In this document: piece by piece, positions 9,501 through 16,587 of the stretch
Position numbering within the stretch: the first letter of the stretch is position 1
How the letters are laid out: each line of letters begins with the position of its first letter
DNA from: Trichodesmium sp002260545
Lineage (GTDB): Bacteria; Cyanobacteriota; Cyanobacteriia; Cyanobacteriales; Microcoleaceae
NCBI RefSeq assembly: GCF_050016015.1
Contig: NZ_JBNHEQ010000161.1
Coordinates: forward strand, 12,758 to 76,757
DNA: 64,000 nt
Reading direction: 5' to 3'
The notes under the pieces: model-generated
Told to the model about the DNA's origin: nothing
Seen by the model: the letters and a program-made list of their open reading frames with translations, nothing else
Databases searched by the model: none
Translations under genes and position numbers: made by a program

Positions 9501-10636
9501 CTGTACCTCATGCAATTTTATTCGATAGAGTACGACTGCAACAAATCCTGTTCAACCTAATCGGAAATGCTATTAAATTTACTGAGAGCGGATATATTAA
9601 GGTTTCTGTAAATTCATACAATGTTGATAATATTCAAAGCGATCGAATTGGTTTAGAAATCTCTGTAGAAGATACAGGAATTGGTATTGCTCCAGAAAAA
9701 CAACAGGATATTTTTGATGCTTTTACTCAAAGTGACAGTACAACCAGTCGCAAATATGGAGGTACTGGGTTAGGTTTAACAATTACTCGTCGTCTTGTAG
9801 ATATTCTAGGTGGTACAGTTGAGCTAGAAAGTGAGTTAGAAAAGGGGAGTAAATTTATCCTCAGTTTTCCTAGAGTACAAATTACACATACCCCTGTAGA
9901 ATCTAACTTATTAGCAGAAAAAGATAACAATTTACGCCAGTTTTCCCCTTTAAAAATTCTAGTGGTTGATGATATAGCTTCTAATCGGGATTTAATTGCT
10001 GGATATTTTTATCAAACATCTCACCAACTGTTTTTTGCTGGTGATGGGGAAGAAGCAATCCAAATCGCAAAAGCAGAACTCCCAGATTTGATTTTTCTCA
10101 ATTTGCGGATGCCTCGTATTGATGGTAGAGACACAGCGTTATTCTTGAAGCAAGATGAACAAACCAAACACATAGCGATCGTGATGCTGACTGCTTCATC
10201 AAAACTTGAAAATGAGTTTGACTTGAAGTTTTTATGTGAAGGGTTTCTCCGTAAACCTGTTAGTCGTACTCAGTTGGTGGCAGAAATGAAGAAAATTTTT
10301 CCGATTATTTCTGGTGCTACTACACCTGAAATTGAGACAGAAGAATTAGATAATTTTACCGAAACAAAGGTTATTTCTGGGAAACCAATACGATTAGATG
10401 AATTGCGAGATAAGCTGAATCAGGAAGCAGAAACTAATTGGCTAAAATTACGGCAAACTTTAGCTATAAGTGATTTGGAAAAATTTGTCGCTCGTTTGAA
10501 TGTTTGGGCAGAAGAGCATCAGTGTCAGTTATTAAGAGAATATACTCAGAAACTAACTCAACAAATTGATGATTTTGACTGGGATAAAATTCCTGAAACT
10601 ATTGACCATTTTACAGTAATATGTGATGCTTTATAG
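6593..10636 (+). CDS. Multi-PAS/GAF hybrid sensor kinase with degenerate receiver
   Basis: 1347 residues, cytoplasmic, with no transmembrane segment. Order: five PAS domains (about 10-125, 138-255, 262-380, 410-535, 541-660), GAF (about 675-845), HisKA with phospho-accepting His875 (NMSHEIRTPMN), HATPase_c (N box near 992, G1 EDTGIGIAPE, G2 YGGTGLGLT), receiver (about 1120-1240) and a C-terminal helical tail. The receiver keeps the acidic pair (VVDD), the conserved Thr/Ser (MLTASS) and Lys (LRKPV), but the phospho-acceptor is Asn1170 (DLIFLNLRMPRIDG). It should not be phosphorylated normally and may be a regulatory pseudo-receiver. A REC-GGDEF gene lies downstream on the same strand, so it may belong to the same pathway, but 511 bp of repeats separate them. 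Confidence 0.9.
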   Translation: MPKINENLRIYERIFSLSGEAICLLDTNYNYQLVNPAYLKLINQKSERVIGKNIKEVLGEKTFEFFLKQPFERCLAGETVEIQGWLNLNRIGKKYIIRTYSPYYDENSKIAGIIANLVDQTNFQAAEIARQESQESFQKIFENTTEGIAICSLTGEFLQVNQILCEFLGYSEAELLNLNYHQVTQPNNLESASTSTPIQQLISQEISYFSQEKQYIHQNGTLVWGQEIGSIIRHPDGSPKYLLLAVKNINSQKLDELIQQQDRERLKRISHIGSWQLDVATKKISFSEELLEIFGFESANAEPTYTEYFQYIDPEDGVELQQCLDEAIAYGNSYKIDLKISRTDGTTRYIELRGEGVKDREGNVIKVFGTVFDITTRQKVTKTLQQQEVELKIFAKNLLEINKQLAQQKQMLADILDGLPIPIFLKSYWEEDRIEFHFLNQAAVVGFGLEGKSLSEVKYEDLFGQHYMQFKSDDLKVLKTGKPLVKEETFHDPSGKKYHIILNRTLIQAGDTNTNKDKLLLACGVDITERKIFENALRDSEAKFRQLAENIHQVFFVLSEQGEVIYISPAYEKIWGRSCASIYENPDSWLLSVHPDDLRTLVAAFEIHIETQEPFDETFRIFRNDDEIRWIQIRSFPLFNSTRRVIRFTGIAEDITERKLAEEALRQQLEQSLLLKRITDGIRSSLDTEKIFQIAVEQIGKIFQPNRCLIHFYIPDPVTQIPLAAEHLIGEVESMLDIKIPIEENPHLQKLVSQESAIASNDVYADPLLQAVTPLCCQIQLKSMLAVGTFYQGQLNGIIGLHQCDRYREWTNSEIQLLEAVAAQVGIAIAQANLLQQEVERKNELAENNTALLEAKQQAEAANKAKSEFLANMSHEIRTPMNAVLGFSELLQSFVTDPVGKSYLASVLATGKTLMALIDDILDVSKIDAGKLELNYEPVDITSIVQEVQQIFLAKSADKGLNYYMEISPTVPHAILFDRVRLQQILFNLIGNAIKFTESGYIKVSVNSYNVDNIQSDRIGLEISVEDTGIGIAPEKQQDIFDAFTQSDSTTSRKYGGTGLGLTITRRLVDILGGTVELESELEKGSKFILSFPRVQITHTPVESNLLAEKDNNLRQFSPLKILVVDDIASNRDLIAGYFYQTSHQLFFAGDGEEAIQIAKAELPDLIFLNLRMPRIDGRDTALFLKQDEQTKHIAIVMLTASSKLENEFDLKFLCEGFLRKPVSRTQLVAEMKKIFPIISGATTPEIETEELDNFTETKVISGKPIRLDELRDKLNQEAETNWLKLRQTLAISDLEKFVARLNVWAEEHQCQLLREYTQKLTQQIDDFDWDKIPETIDHFTVICDAL

Positions 10637-11147
10637 CAGTTTTCATGTTTTTTAGAGTACAGAGATTTGGGTTTAAAGGAAGAAGGCTCATATTACCTAG
10701 GAGAGAAGGAAGAAGTTTTTTTTCTAACTTTGTGAAAAGCGCTATAAAATATTATAAAGAGCTGTATATAATTGAAAAAATCTTGAAAAAAATGCCAGAA
10801 CAAATTCCTGAATTATCTTTAATTGAGACAAGCCCCTAATTATTATTAACGAGCTATTAGCTTTTAGCATTTCCTGACGGAATGCTGTGCAAACAGCTAG
10901 CCTCCTGCGGAGGAACTACGTTTTTTCCTAACGGAATGCTCCGCAAACATGTCGCGTAGCGAAACAGCTTTTAGCTTGTAGGGGCGATTTCCGTTCCGGA
11001 ATGCTCCTAATTACGCGAATCGCCCCTACTGGGTTTAAATCCCCGGTTTCTATAAACCGGAAGGTTTAGGAGGGGTTGAAATCTCCTTCTAAAGGTTTAC
11101 TGCTGACTGCTGACCGCTGACCGCTAACCGCTTTTTTAATTAAGAAT
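10637..11147. other. Intergenic repeats
   Basis: No convincing gene. Contains several copies of the TTCCTGACGGAATGCTCCGCA element and its inverted partner CCTCCTGCGGAGG (10870-10990), a TAAACCGG hairpin near 11050 and a GCTGACCGCT direct repeat (11102-11132). A 64-codon frame at 10645 is made of repeat sequence. Confidence 0.5.
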
Positions 11148-12101
11148 ATGCTGAAAGAAGAACCATTTAAACCTGAAAATTTTTATATCCTTGCAGTTGA
11201 TGATATTTCTACTAATCTGAAATTGTTAAGAGTAATCTTAGAACCTGTAGGTTATAGTCTGACTTTTGCCAAGGGTGGCTATCAAGCAATAGAAAGGGTT
11301 AAGGCTTCAAAACCAGATTTAATTTTACTAGATTTAATGATGCCTGACATGAATGGATTAGAAGTGTGTAAGCACTTAAAAAGCGATCCAGAATATGCTG
11401 AGATTCCGATTATTTTTATCACTGCTAGTAATGAACAGGAACACATAATAAATGCTTTTGAATCGGGAGCAGTTGATTATATTAATAAACCATTTAAAAA
11501 AGCCGAACTTTTGGCTAGAATTCGGAATCATTTACTCCTAAAACATACAATTGATGAATTAAAATATACACAAAAAGAGTTGCAAAATGCTTTAGCAAAA
11601 GTTCAAAAAATTGCCAATACTGACCCCCTTACAGGAGTATTAAATCGTCGTAGTTTGTTTAATTTTGGTCATCAAGAATTTAATCGCGTTAGTAGATATG
11701 GTCCGCCTTTTTCTATTTTATTAATGGATTTAGATCACTTCAAGAAAGTTAACGATAACTACGGTCATCAAGTAGGAGATATAGCTCTATGTACAGTAGT
11801 TAAAAGTATTAAAAATACTATTCGTAATGTTGATTTCTTAGGTCGATATGGTGGAGAAGAATTTATGGCTCTTTTGCCTGAAACTCATGGAGACCAAGCA
11901 CTTACATTAGCAGAGCGAATTAGACAAATGGTAGCTAGTAATATTATTGAAACTGACCAGGGAAATCTCCGGTTAAGCATCAGCATTGGAGTTACTACAT
12001 ATTCTATTAAAGATCGGAGCTTAGATGATATGATATCACGAGCAGATAAAGGAGTTTATCAAGCAAAGCAACAAGGAAGAAATAAGTGCTGTTTAGTATA
12101 G
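11148..12101 (+). CDS. Receiver-GGDEF diguanylate cyclase
   Basis: 317 residues. Receiver domain at about 13-128 with an intact phospho-acceptor (DLILLDLMMPDMNG), Thr (FITAS) and Lys (INKPF); a short coiled linker (135-160); GGDEF domain at 165-317. The active site is GGEEF at about 235-239, and the product-inhibition I-site RxxD is present five residues upstream (RNVD, 226-229). It should make c-di-GMP from two GTP when its receiver is phosphorylated and be feedback-inhibited. The overall architecture is PleD/WspR-like with a single receiver. A possible upstream kinase is the hybrid kinase at 6593; a possible target is the PilZ-like glucan synthase at 44597. Both links are inference. Confidence 0.93.
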   Translation: MLKEEPFKPENFYILAVDDISTNLKLLRVILEPVGYSLTFAKGGYQAIERVKASKPDLILLDLMMPDMNGLEVCKHLKSDPEYAEIPIIFITASNEQEHIINAFESGAVDYINKPFKKAELLARIRNHLLLKHTIDELKYTQKELQNALAKVQKIANTDPLTGVLNRRSLFNFGHQEFNRVSRYGPPFSILLMDLDHFKKVNDNYGHQVGDIALCTVVKSIKNTIRNVDFLGRYGGEEFMALLPETHGDQALTLAERIRQMVASNIIETDQGNLRLSISIGVTTYSIKDRSLDDMISRADKGVYQAKQQGRNKCCLV

Positions 12102-12739
12102 TAATAAGTCTTTTTCTTAAATTAATAATTAATAATTAATAATTAACAATTATAGCACTCTAAGCAAAGGTCAGGACATTACTCAATCCTAAAACTCAGT
12201 CATATCAAATCCGGTTAAACAGTTATAGATTGGTTAAATCGTAATTGAGTCAGGAGTCAGGAGGAGAAAGAATCACAAACATTTAGTAGTTATGACGATT
12301 GGAGAATTTTTTTTTATGTCCAATCAAACGGATTTGATATCAGACATTACTTCTGAGTTATAACCACCTTGGGAAAGAAAGGGCGGGGTTGACTTCTGAC
12401 TTGCGCGTAGCGCTATACCTCTTTTTCTTCTTCAAAAGAAGAGGATTGGATAAAAAGATTTTTTTAAATCATTCCCGCTTCATCTACCCTAAAAAACTTA
12501 ACACCTTCTGTTTTTTCCTGTTTTATACCATTTTGAAAAAAGAATGTTACGAATAGTAAGAGCGATAAAAATACTTGACAGGAGATGTCCCTTGGACAAA
12601 AAATATGATTTATGACCTAAAAAATCGTATTAAAGCCATTCCCATGCGACTCCGTACGGACGCCCTTATGCAACGTCCCTACCTCCTGACTCCTAAAAAG
12701 TACCCTAGCTATTTGTAGCAAACATTTATCAAACTGGTA
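12102..12739. other. Intergenic carrying MITE4 and MITE3
   Basis: 638 bp between convergent genes. Contains an AATTAATAATTAATAATTA repeat (12120-12150), MITE4 (12202-12350) and MITE3 (12524-12741). No gene is seen. Confidence 0.55.
12202..12350. mobile_element. MITE4
   Basis: 149 bp with terminal inverted repeats ATATCAAATCCGGTTAAAC and, inverted, ATATCAAATCCGTTTGATTGG. The interior contains GTCAGGAGTCAGGAGG short repeats. Only this copy is recognised here. Confidence 0.55.
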
Positions 12740-12741
12740 TT
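12524..12741. mobile_element. MITE3 copy A, abutting the phnD stop
   Basis: About 218 bp with ends TATACCATTTTGAAAAAAG and TTTATCAAACTGGTATTA. A second copy is at 21578-21789 with the same ends and the same interior motif CCTGACTCCTAA...TAGCAAACAT. The right end runs into the phnD stop codon (12740-12742). Confidence 0.65.
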
Positions 12742-13738
12742 AGTTACTTTTTACAGTTTGTAATTCTTGACGTAATTGTTCTAAATTTTGTTTATCTTTA
12801 GCACTTAAATTTTCCTTATTTTCCAACTCCAAAATTTGTTTAGCAATATCTAATTCTCGAATCGGATTCCAAGTTTGATCATTTGCTTGATCGAACCCAG
12901 ACCAACCATGAGGTTTAAGAACTGCGGCATCTTTAAAGTTATAAAAGAAATTACGAATTTTCTGTTTTAAATCTGCTGGTAAATCTTTACGATAAGCAAT
13001 GGGGTCACTAGGAATTAAAGTAGAAGTCCAAATAGTTTCTATATTTGCTCTTGCTTTAGGATTTGTTTGTTGTAGTCTATCTAAAGATTCATTATTATTA
13101 GTAGCTACATCTACTTGATTATTAGCTATTGCTAAAGCTGTTGCTTCGTGACTTCCAGAGAAAACTAAACGTTTAAATATTTTTTTTGGGTCAACTCCAT
13201 TTTGAGCAAAAACATAGTAACTCGGTACTAAAAAGCCAGATGTAGAGTTCGGGTCATTAAAAGCAAAAGTTAAATTTGCTGCATTTTTTATTACATATTT
13301 ATCTCCTCCCATTGCCTTAGCTTCTGCAACGATGGGGTTATTTTTGTTAGTAATTAAATGAGAGTAATAACCTTTACCACCTTCTGTATCTACTGTTTGA
13401 GCAAAGGCTTCTGCATTAGCACGTTTTGCTGCTTCAATATAAGATTTTCCTCCATACCAAGCTAGATGAATATTACCAGTTCGCATTGCTTCAATTACTG
13501 CTACATATTGAGTTACATAAAATGCCTTAACTGGTAAACCAATAGAATCAGAAAATGCTTTAATTAATGGTTCCCAAATTGGTCTTTGATTGGTTTGAGA
13601 CTCGGTAGAAATAATGCCAAATTTTATTTCTTTAACCTGAGCTAATGTCTGAGATGACAAAGTTAAATTAGCTAATTTTGCTCCTGCTAATGATAAAGCA
13701 AATAGAGATGAATTTTTAACAAATTTACGTCTGTCCAT
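12740..13738 (-). CDS. phnD: PhnD-type phosphonate/phosphate/phosphite ABC transporter binding protein
   Basis: 332 residues. The N-terminus has a twin-arginine motif (DRRKFVK) followed by a hydrophobic stretch ending near SSQTLA, so Tat export is likely. The mature part starts KEIKFGIISTESQTN, typical of PhnD/SsuA-like binding proteins, with QYVAVIEAMRTGNIHLAWYGG and FNDPNSTSGFLVPSYY being characteristic ligand-pocket segments. It captures oxidised or reduced organophosphorus ligands for PhnC/PhnE, which are not nearby. A tandem Pho box lies upstream at 13957-13997, indicating phosphate-starvation control. The stop codon overlaps the end of a MITE3 element, so the extreme C-terminus may be repeat-derived. 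Confidence 0.9.
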   Translation of the reverse strand: MDRRKFVKNSSLFALSLAGAKLANLTLSSQTLAQVKEIKFGIISTESQTNQRPIWEPLIKAFSDSIGLPVKAFYVTQYVAVIEAMRTGNIHLAWYGGKSYIEAAKRANAEAFAQTVDTEGGKGYYSHLITNKNNPIVAEAKAMGGDKYVIKNAANLTFAFNDPNSTSGFLVPSYYVFAQNGVDPKKIFKRLVFSGSHEATALAIANNQVDVATNNNESLDRLQQTNPKARANIETIWTSTLIPSDPIAYRKDLPADLKQKIRNFFYNFKDAAVLKPHGWSGFDQANDQTWNPIRELDIAKQILELENKENLSAKDKQNLEQLRQELQTVKSN

Positions 13739-14250
13739 AATCTTGTTTTATCTATCAATTAGAGTGGGTATTATTTCAGTTATCAGTTAACAGTATCTCC
13801 TGGAATAGGGAGGCTTAAAATCTGATATTCTGGTCAGTGGTAAGTAGTAAGCATCAGTTCTGTATTGTCTTGGAAACTAAGATGCTTAGATACAAAACCA
13901 AATACAAATCAATATTTGGGGTATTTTTTTGAAATTGTAAATATTATTCCTTAATGAATTTAAGTTTTGGTTAAAAAAAAATTAAGTTTTGGTTAAGCTT
14001 TACCACCTCAGAATTATAATTTAAAAGTTAGCGATCGCTACCAAATCAATAATAAGCATTACAGGTCATAATCGCAATAATTTTCAGATATTAATTTTTG
14101 CCAATTTTATTGAGAGCTAATGATTGACAAATGAGATATAAAAAGACTTTTTTTTGAGGTAAACTTTAAATTATAAACTACTTTGGCACATCTAAATAAC
14201 TTTGATCACTTCCGGGGTAAAACAGACAAAAATTACTTTTCTCCCTATAG
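13739..14250. other. phnD upstream region
   Basis: 512 bp between cobK and phnD, both on the minus strand. Holds the Pho box (13957-13997), a HIP1 site at about 14031-14039 and, between the Pho box and the ATG, a TTTCAGTTATCAG repeat with a small CTCC...GGGAGG hairpin (about 13773-13830). Confidence 0.6.
13957..13997 (-). promoter_or_regulatory. Pho box upstream of phnD
   Basis: Read on the minus strand this is CTTAACCA-AAA-CTTAATTT-TTT-TTTAACCA-AAA-CTTAAATT. The first three octamers match the cyanobacterial SphR/PhoB consensus PyTTAAPyPy(T/A), with the expected 3-bp spacers; the fourth differs at one position. It lies about 220-260 bp upstream of the phnD ATG, further than usual, with a dispersed repeat in between. 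The consensus is established knowledge; binding here is inferred. Confidence 0.75.
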
Positions 14251-15009
14251 TCAATTACTATAATTTCTGAGCCAAGAAACTGCACTTTCTACATCACTAA
14301 CTTGTTCTCCTCCAGGAAGAGACGGACGCTGTATCATTACCACTAGAATTCCTAATTCTCGTGCAGCAATAATTTTAGGGTAGGTAGCATCACCACCACT
14401 ATTTTTACTGACTACTGCCTCAATTTCATATTTTTGCAAAAGCGATCGCTCTTCTTCCAGAGAAAAAGGTCCCCGCTCAGTCAGTATTTTTCCTGGAGGT
14501 ACTGGGGTCCGTGGTTGTGGTGGTTCAATCATCCGCATCAGAAACCAGAGGTCTTTGAGGTGAGCATAACTTACTAATTCTTGGCGACCGATGCTCAGAA
14601 ATATTCGTGAAGCTAATTCTGGTAAAACCCTAGTAGCAGCTTTGTTACTTTCGACTTCGAGCCAGCGATCGCCTTCAATCTTTTTCCAAGGAGGACGGAC
14701 AAACATTAAACGGGGAATATTTAGTTCTGAAGTGGCGATCGCTGCATTCCAGGAAATTTGACTGGCAAAAGGATGAGTCGCATCAATTAAAAAATCTATT
14801 TTTTGTTCTCGTAGATAGTTTCTCAACCCAGATACACCACCAAAAGGGCCAATTCGTGTAGGGGTAGATGTCACAACAGGTTGACGAGTGCGACCCGCAA
14901 GAGAATTTATTACCTCTAACCCTGGTATGCTAGAGGCTAAAGCTGTTAGTTTCAAGCTATCTCCAATACCACCCAGAATTAGCACTCGTTTATGTTTTGC
15001 CGTAATCAT
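14251..15009 (-). CDS. cobK: Precorrin-6A reductase (CobK/CbiJ)
   Basis: 252 residues, the usual length. It reduces precorrin-6A to dihydroprecorrin-6 with NADPH in the cobalamin corrin pathway. Family segments visible: N-terminal VLILGGIGDSLKLTA, IGPFGGVSG, DFLIDATHPFASQIS (a CobK/CbiJ signature), LSIGRQEL, and VSKNSGGDATYPKIIAARELG. No other cob genes are nearby and no cobalamin riboswitch is evident. The ATG sits in AACTGAAATGA, the junction shared with other repeat-borne starts. HIP1 sites lie at about 14440, 14666 and 14732. Confidence 0.93.
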   Translation of the reverse strand: MITAKHKRVLILGGIGDSLKLTALASSIPGLEVINSLAGRTRQPVVTSTPTRIGPFGGVSGLRNYLREQKIDFLIDATHPFASQISWNAAIATSELNIPRLMFVRPPWKKIEGDRWLEVESNKAATRVLPELASRIFLSIGRQELVSYAHLKDLWFLMRMIEPPQPRTPVPPGKILTERGPFSLEEERSLLQKYEIEAVVSKNSGGDATYPKIIAARELGILVVMIQRPSLPGGEQVSDVESAVSWLRNYSN

Positions 15010-15321
15010 TTCAGTTTTTCGTCATTGCGACTGACAGGGAAACCATCTCAAATCTTAGTTTTTCGTACCTCATGCGTAAGTCCTGTTAATGCAACTTACA
15101 GCCGTTTTCATTTCGCTAGACCACAGTAGGGGCAAATGGCCATTTGCCCCTACAGGATTTTGGTTATGAAGATGTGGTTCATCAATCTGAAAAACGCTGT
15201 AGGTATTTTTCAGACATAGTATACTTCAATCTCCCCTACTCCCCTACTCCCCTACTCCCCTACTCCCCTACTCCCCTACTCCCCTACTCCCCACACTCCT
15301 CACACTTCCCACCCTCTGACT
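15010..15321. other. Intergenic with ACTCCCCT tandem repeat
   Basis: 312 bp. Contains a GGGGCAAATGGCC inverted repeat (about 15128-15152) and an eightfold ACTCCCCT short tandem repeat at 15232-15297. No gene is seen. Confidence 0.5.
15232..15297. repeat. ACTCCCCT short tandem repeat
   Basis: About eight octamer copies of CTACTCCC. The same octamer is present at 43555-43585 and, inverted and expanded, at 59955-60087 inside MITE5. Short tandem repeats of 7-8 bp are a known feature of filamentous cyanobacterial genomes. Confidence 0.75.
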
Positions 15322-16167
15322 TCATCTCTCAACTGCACTAGGAGTAAACCGAACTTCTATCCGTCGCCGACTCTGATCTGGACTTCGATTTGCCCCAGCA
15401 TAATTTCCGGTGGGATTATATAATTGTGCAGCAGAATAAGCTCTAAATTTTAAGCCCAATTCTTGCAGACGAGGATTTTGTTGCAGTCTTTGTACCACTG
15501 CTAGAGCGCGCATTAAACCTAAATCTGCATTCGATCCTGCTGTTAAACTACTAACAGATTCATTACCCTTAGCAACTGGTTCTAACTGGGTATCTAAATT
15601 ACTAATACTTCCCCTATTTACCTGACCATCAGTATGACCAATTACTTCAACAACATAACCTTGATATTCTTTAGCAAAATCCTCAATTTGTTTAACTAAA
15701 TCTTCCTCAATAAAACCTTTTAAATCTCCCGATATTTCGGCACTTCCTGATGCAAATCTCCGAGACTGGGAATCTCTAATTACAATTACAGGTGGAGACT
15801 TCAATTTTTCAATTTCTGTTTCTAATTCTGTCACCCTATTCGACTTTTGTTCCAACTTGTCTTTGGAAGTAGTGACTAATCCTTGAAGTTGTGTAACTTG
15901 GTTTTGTAAATTTCCAACTTTTCCTTGTAAACCTGTTACTTGATTCGTCTTTTGTTGGAGTTGATTTTGTAAACGACTAATCTCTTGTTGTAGTTTGATA
16001 GCCCGATTTTGATTAGCATCAGAAATTGATTCTATAAACAGAGACTTAATAATAGCTAAGAGTAATAACAAACTTAATATCATAAAAGAATTAGACATTA
16101 AATCTGTAAAAGCTGGCCAAACTTCTAGGTCGCGATTATCCTCAATAATTCGTGAACGATGACGCAT
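15322..16167 (-). CDS. MotB/OmpA-like membrane protein, ZorB-like
   Basis: 281 residues from ATG at 16167. A longer reading from 16227 begins in GGGAATA repeats and is unlikely. One transmembrane helix (about 28-46) is preceded by a MotB-type segment with Asp22 (WPAFTDLMSNSF), the position of the ion-binding Asp in MotB/ZorB. A coiled coil (55-125) follows. The OmpA-like peptidoglycan-binding domain (about 150-278) has IGHTDGQ and the C-terminal RRRIEVRF. It should anchor an ion-driven stator to peptidoglycan. Its partner is the MotA-like gene upstream. Cyanobacteria have no flagella, so a ZorAB, TolR or gliding-related role is possible; none is proven. Confidence 0.8.
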   Translation of the reverse strand: MRHRSRIIEDNRDLEVWPAFTDLMSNSFMILSLLLLLAIIKSLFIESISDANQNRAIKLQQEISRLQNQLQQKTNQVTGLQGKVGNLQNQVTQLQGLVTTSKDKLEQKSNRVTELETEIEKLKSPPVIVIRDSQSRRFASGSAEISGDLKGFIEEDLVKQIEDFAKEYQGYVVEVIGHTDGQVNRGSISNLDTQLEPVAKGNESVSSLTAGSNADLGLMRALAVVQRLQQNPRLQELGLKFRAYSAAQLYNPTGNYAGANRSPDQSRRRIEVRFTPSAVER

Positions 16168-16587
16168 AATTATAAAATTAGGGAATAGGGAATAGGGAAT
16201 AGGGAGTAGTAATTTGAGAAACGCCATATCTTGACTAAAATATAGCTAGTGTTTTATAGGGTTTTGGTTAGCAATAAATAAGGTCTCAAGCTTCCACTTT
16301 CAAGGGAATAAAAAAGGAAATTTCGGATTTTATTGCCTTCTATAGTCATTTCAAATAAGGATGAAACACTTTTTTAGCTAGAACACCCTTTCCAGGAAAG
16401 AAACACTCGTCCCAGTCTTATTCAGAATGACTATAAATCAGCCGGAGGTGTTAACAATTGATAACTGAGTTACCGAAAAATTAAGGTATAAATCCTCTCC
16501 ATTCATGGAGAAAAAAAAATTCCTTTTAGGCAATCCTCTTATTTATAATAAGAGGTAATAATTAATTATTAATTATTAATTGTTGAA
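16168..16587. other. Spacer between MotA-like and MotB-like genes
   Basis: 420 bp containing GGGAATA tandem repeats (16178-16205), MITE7 (16341-16435) and AATTATTAATTATT repeats (16555-16580). Insertion of MITE7 may have separated a once tighter operon. Confidence 0.5.
16341..16435. mobile_element. MITE7
   Basis: 95 bp with inverted ends TATAGTCATTTCAAATAAG and, inverted, TATAGTCATTCTGAATAAG. A matching end occurs alone at about 55288 (ATAGTCATTTTAAATAAGA). The TA-flanked ends suggest IS630-type mobilisation; this is inference. Confidence 0.65.

Noticed and set aside
10645..10839. 64-codon frame after the hybrid kinase
   Set aside because: Composed of intergenic repeat sequence with no domain features and poor composition.
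14251..15020. Cobalamin riboswitch near cobK
   Set aside because: No B12-box-like structure is visible upstream of 15009, and cobK is a synthesis gene standing alone.
15285..15305. Match to the Yfr1 small-RNA core ACTCCTCACAC
   Set aside because: The same core also occurs, inverted, inside MITE2 copy B (about 40275). It is part of ACTCCCCT/CACACTTCCC-type repeats without the two flanking hairpins and terminator of Yfr1.
16168..16227. N-terminal extension of the MotB-like protein
   Set aside because: The added 20 residues come from GGGAATA repeats; the ATG at 16167 starts the conserved sequence.
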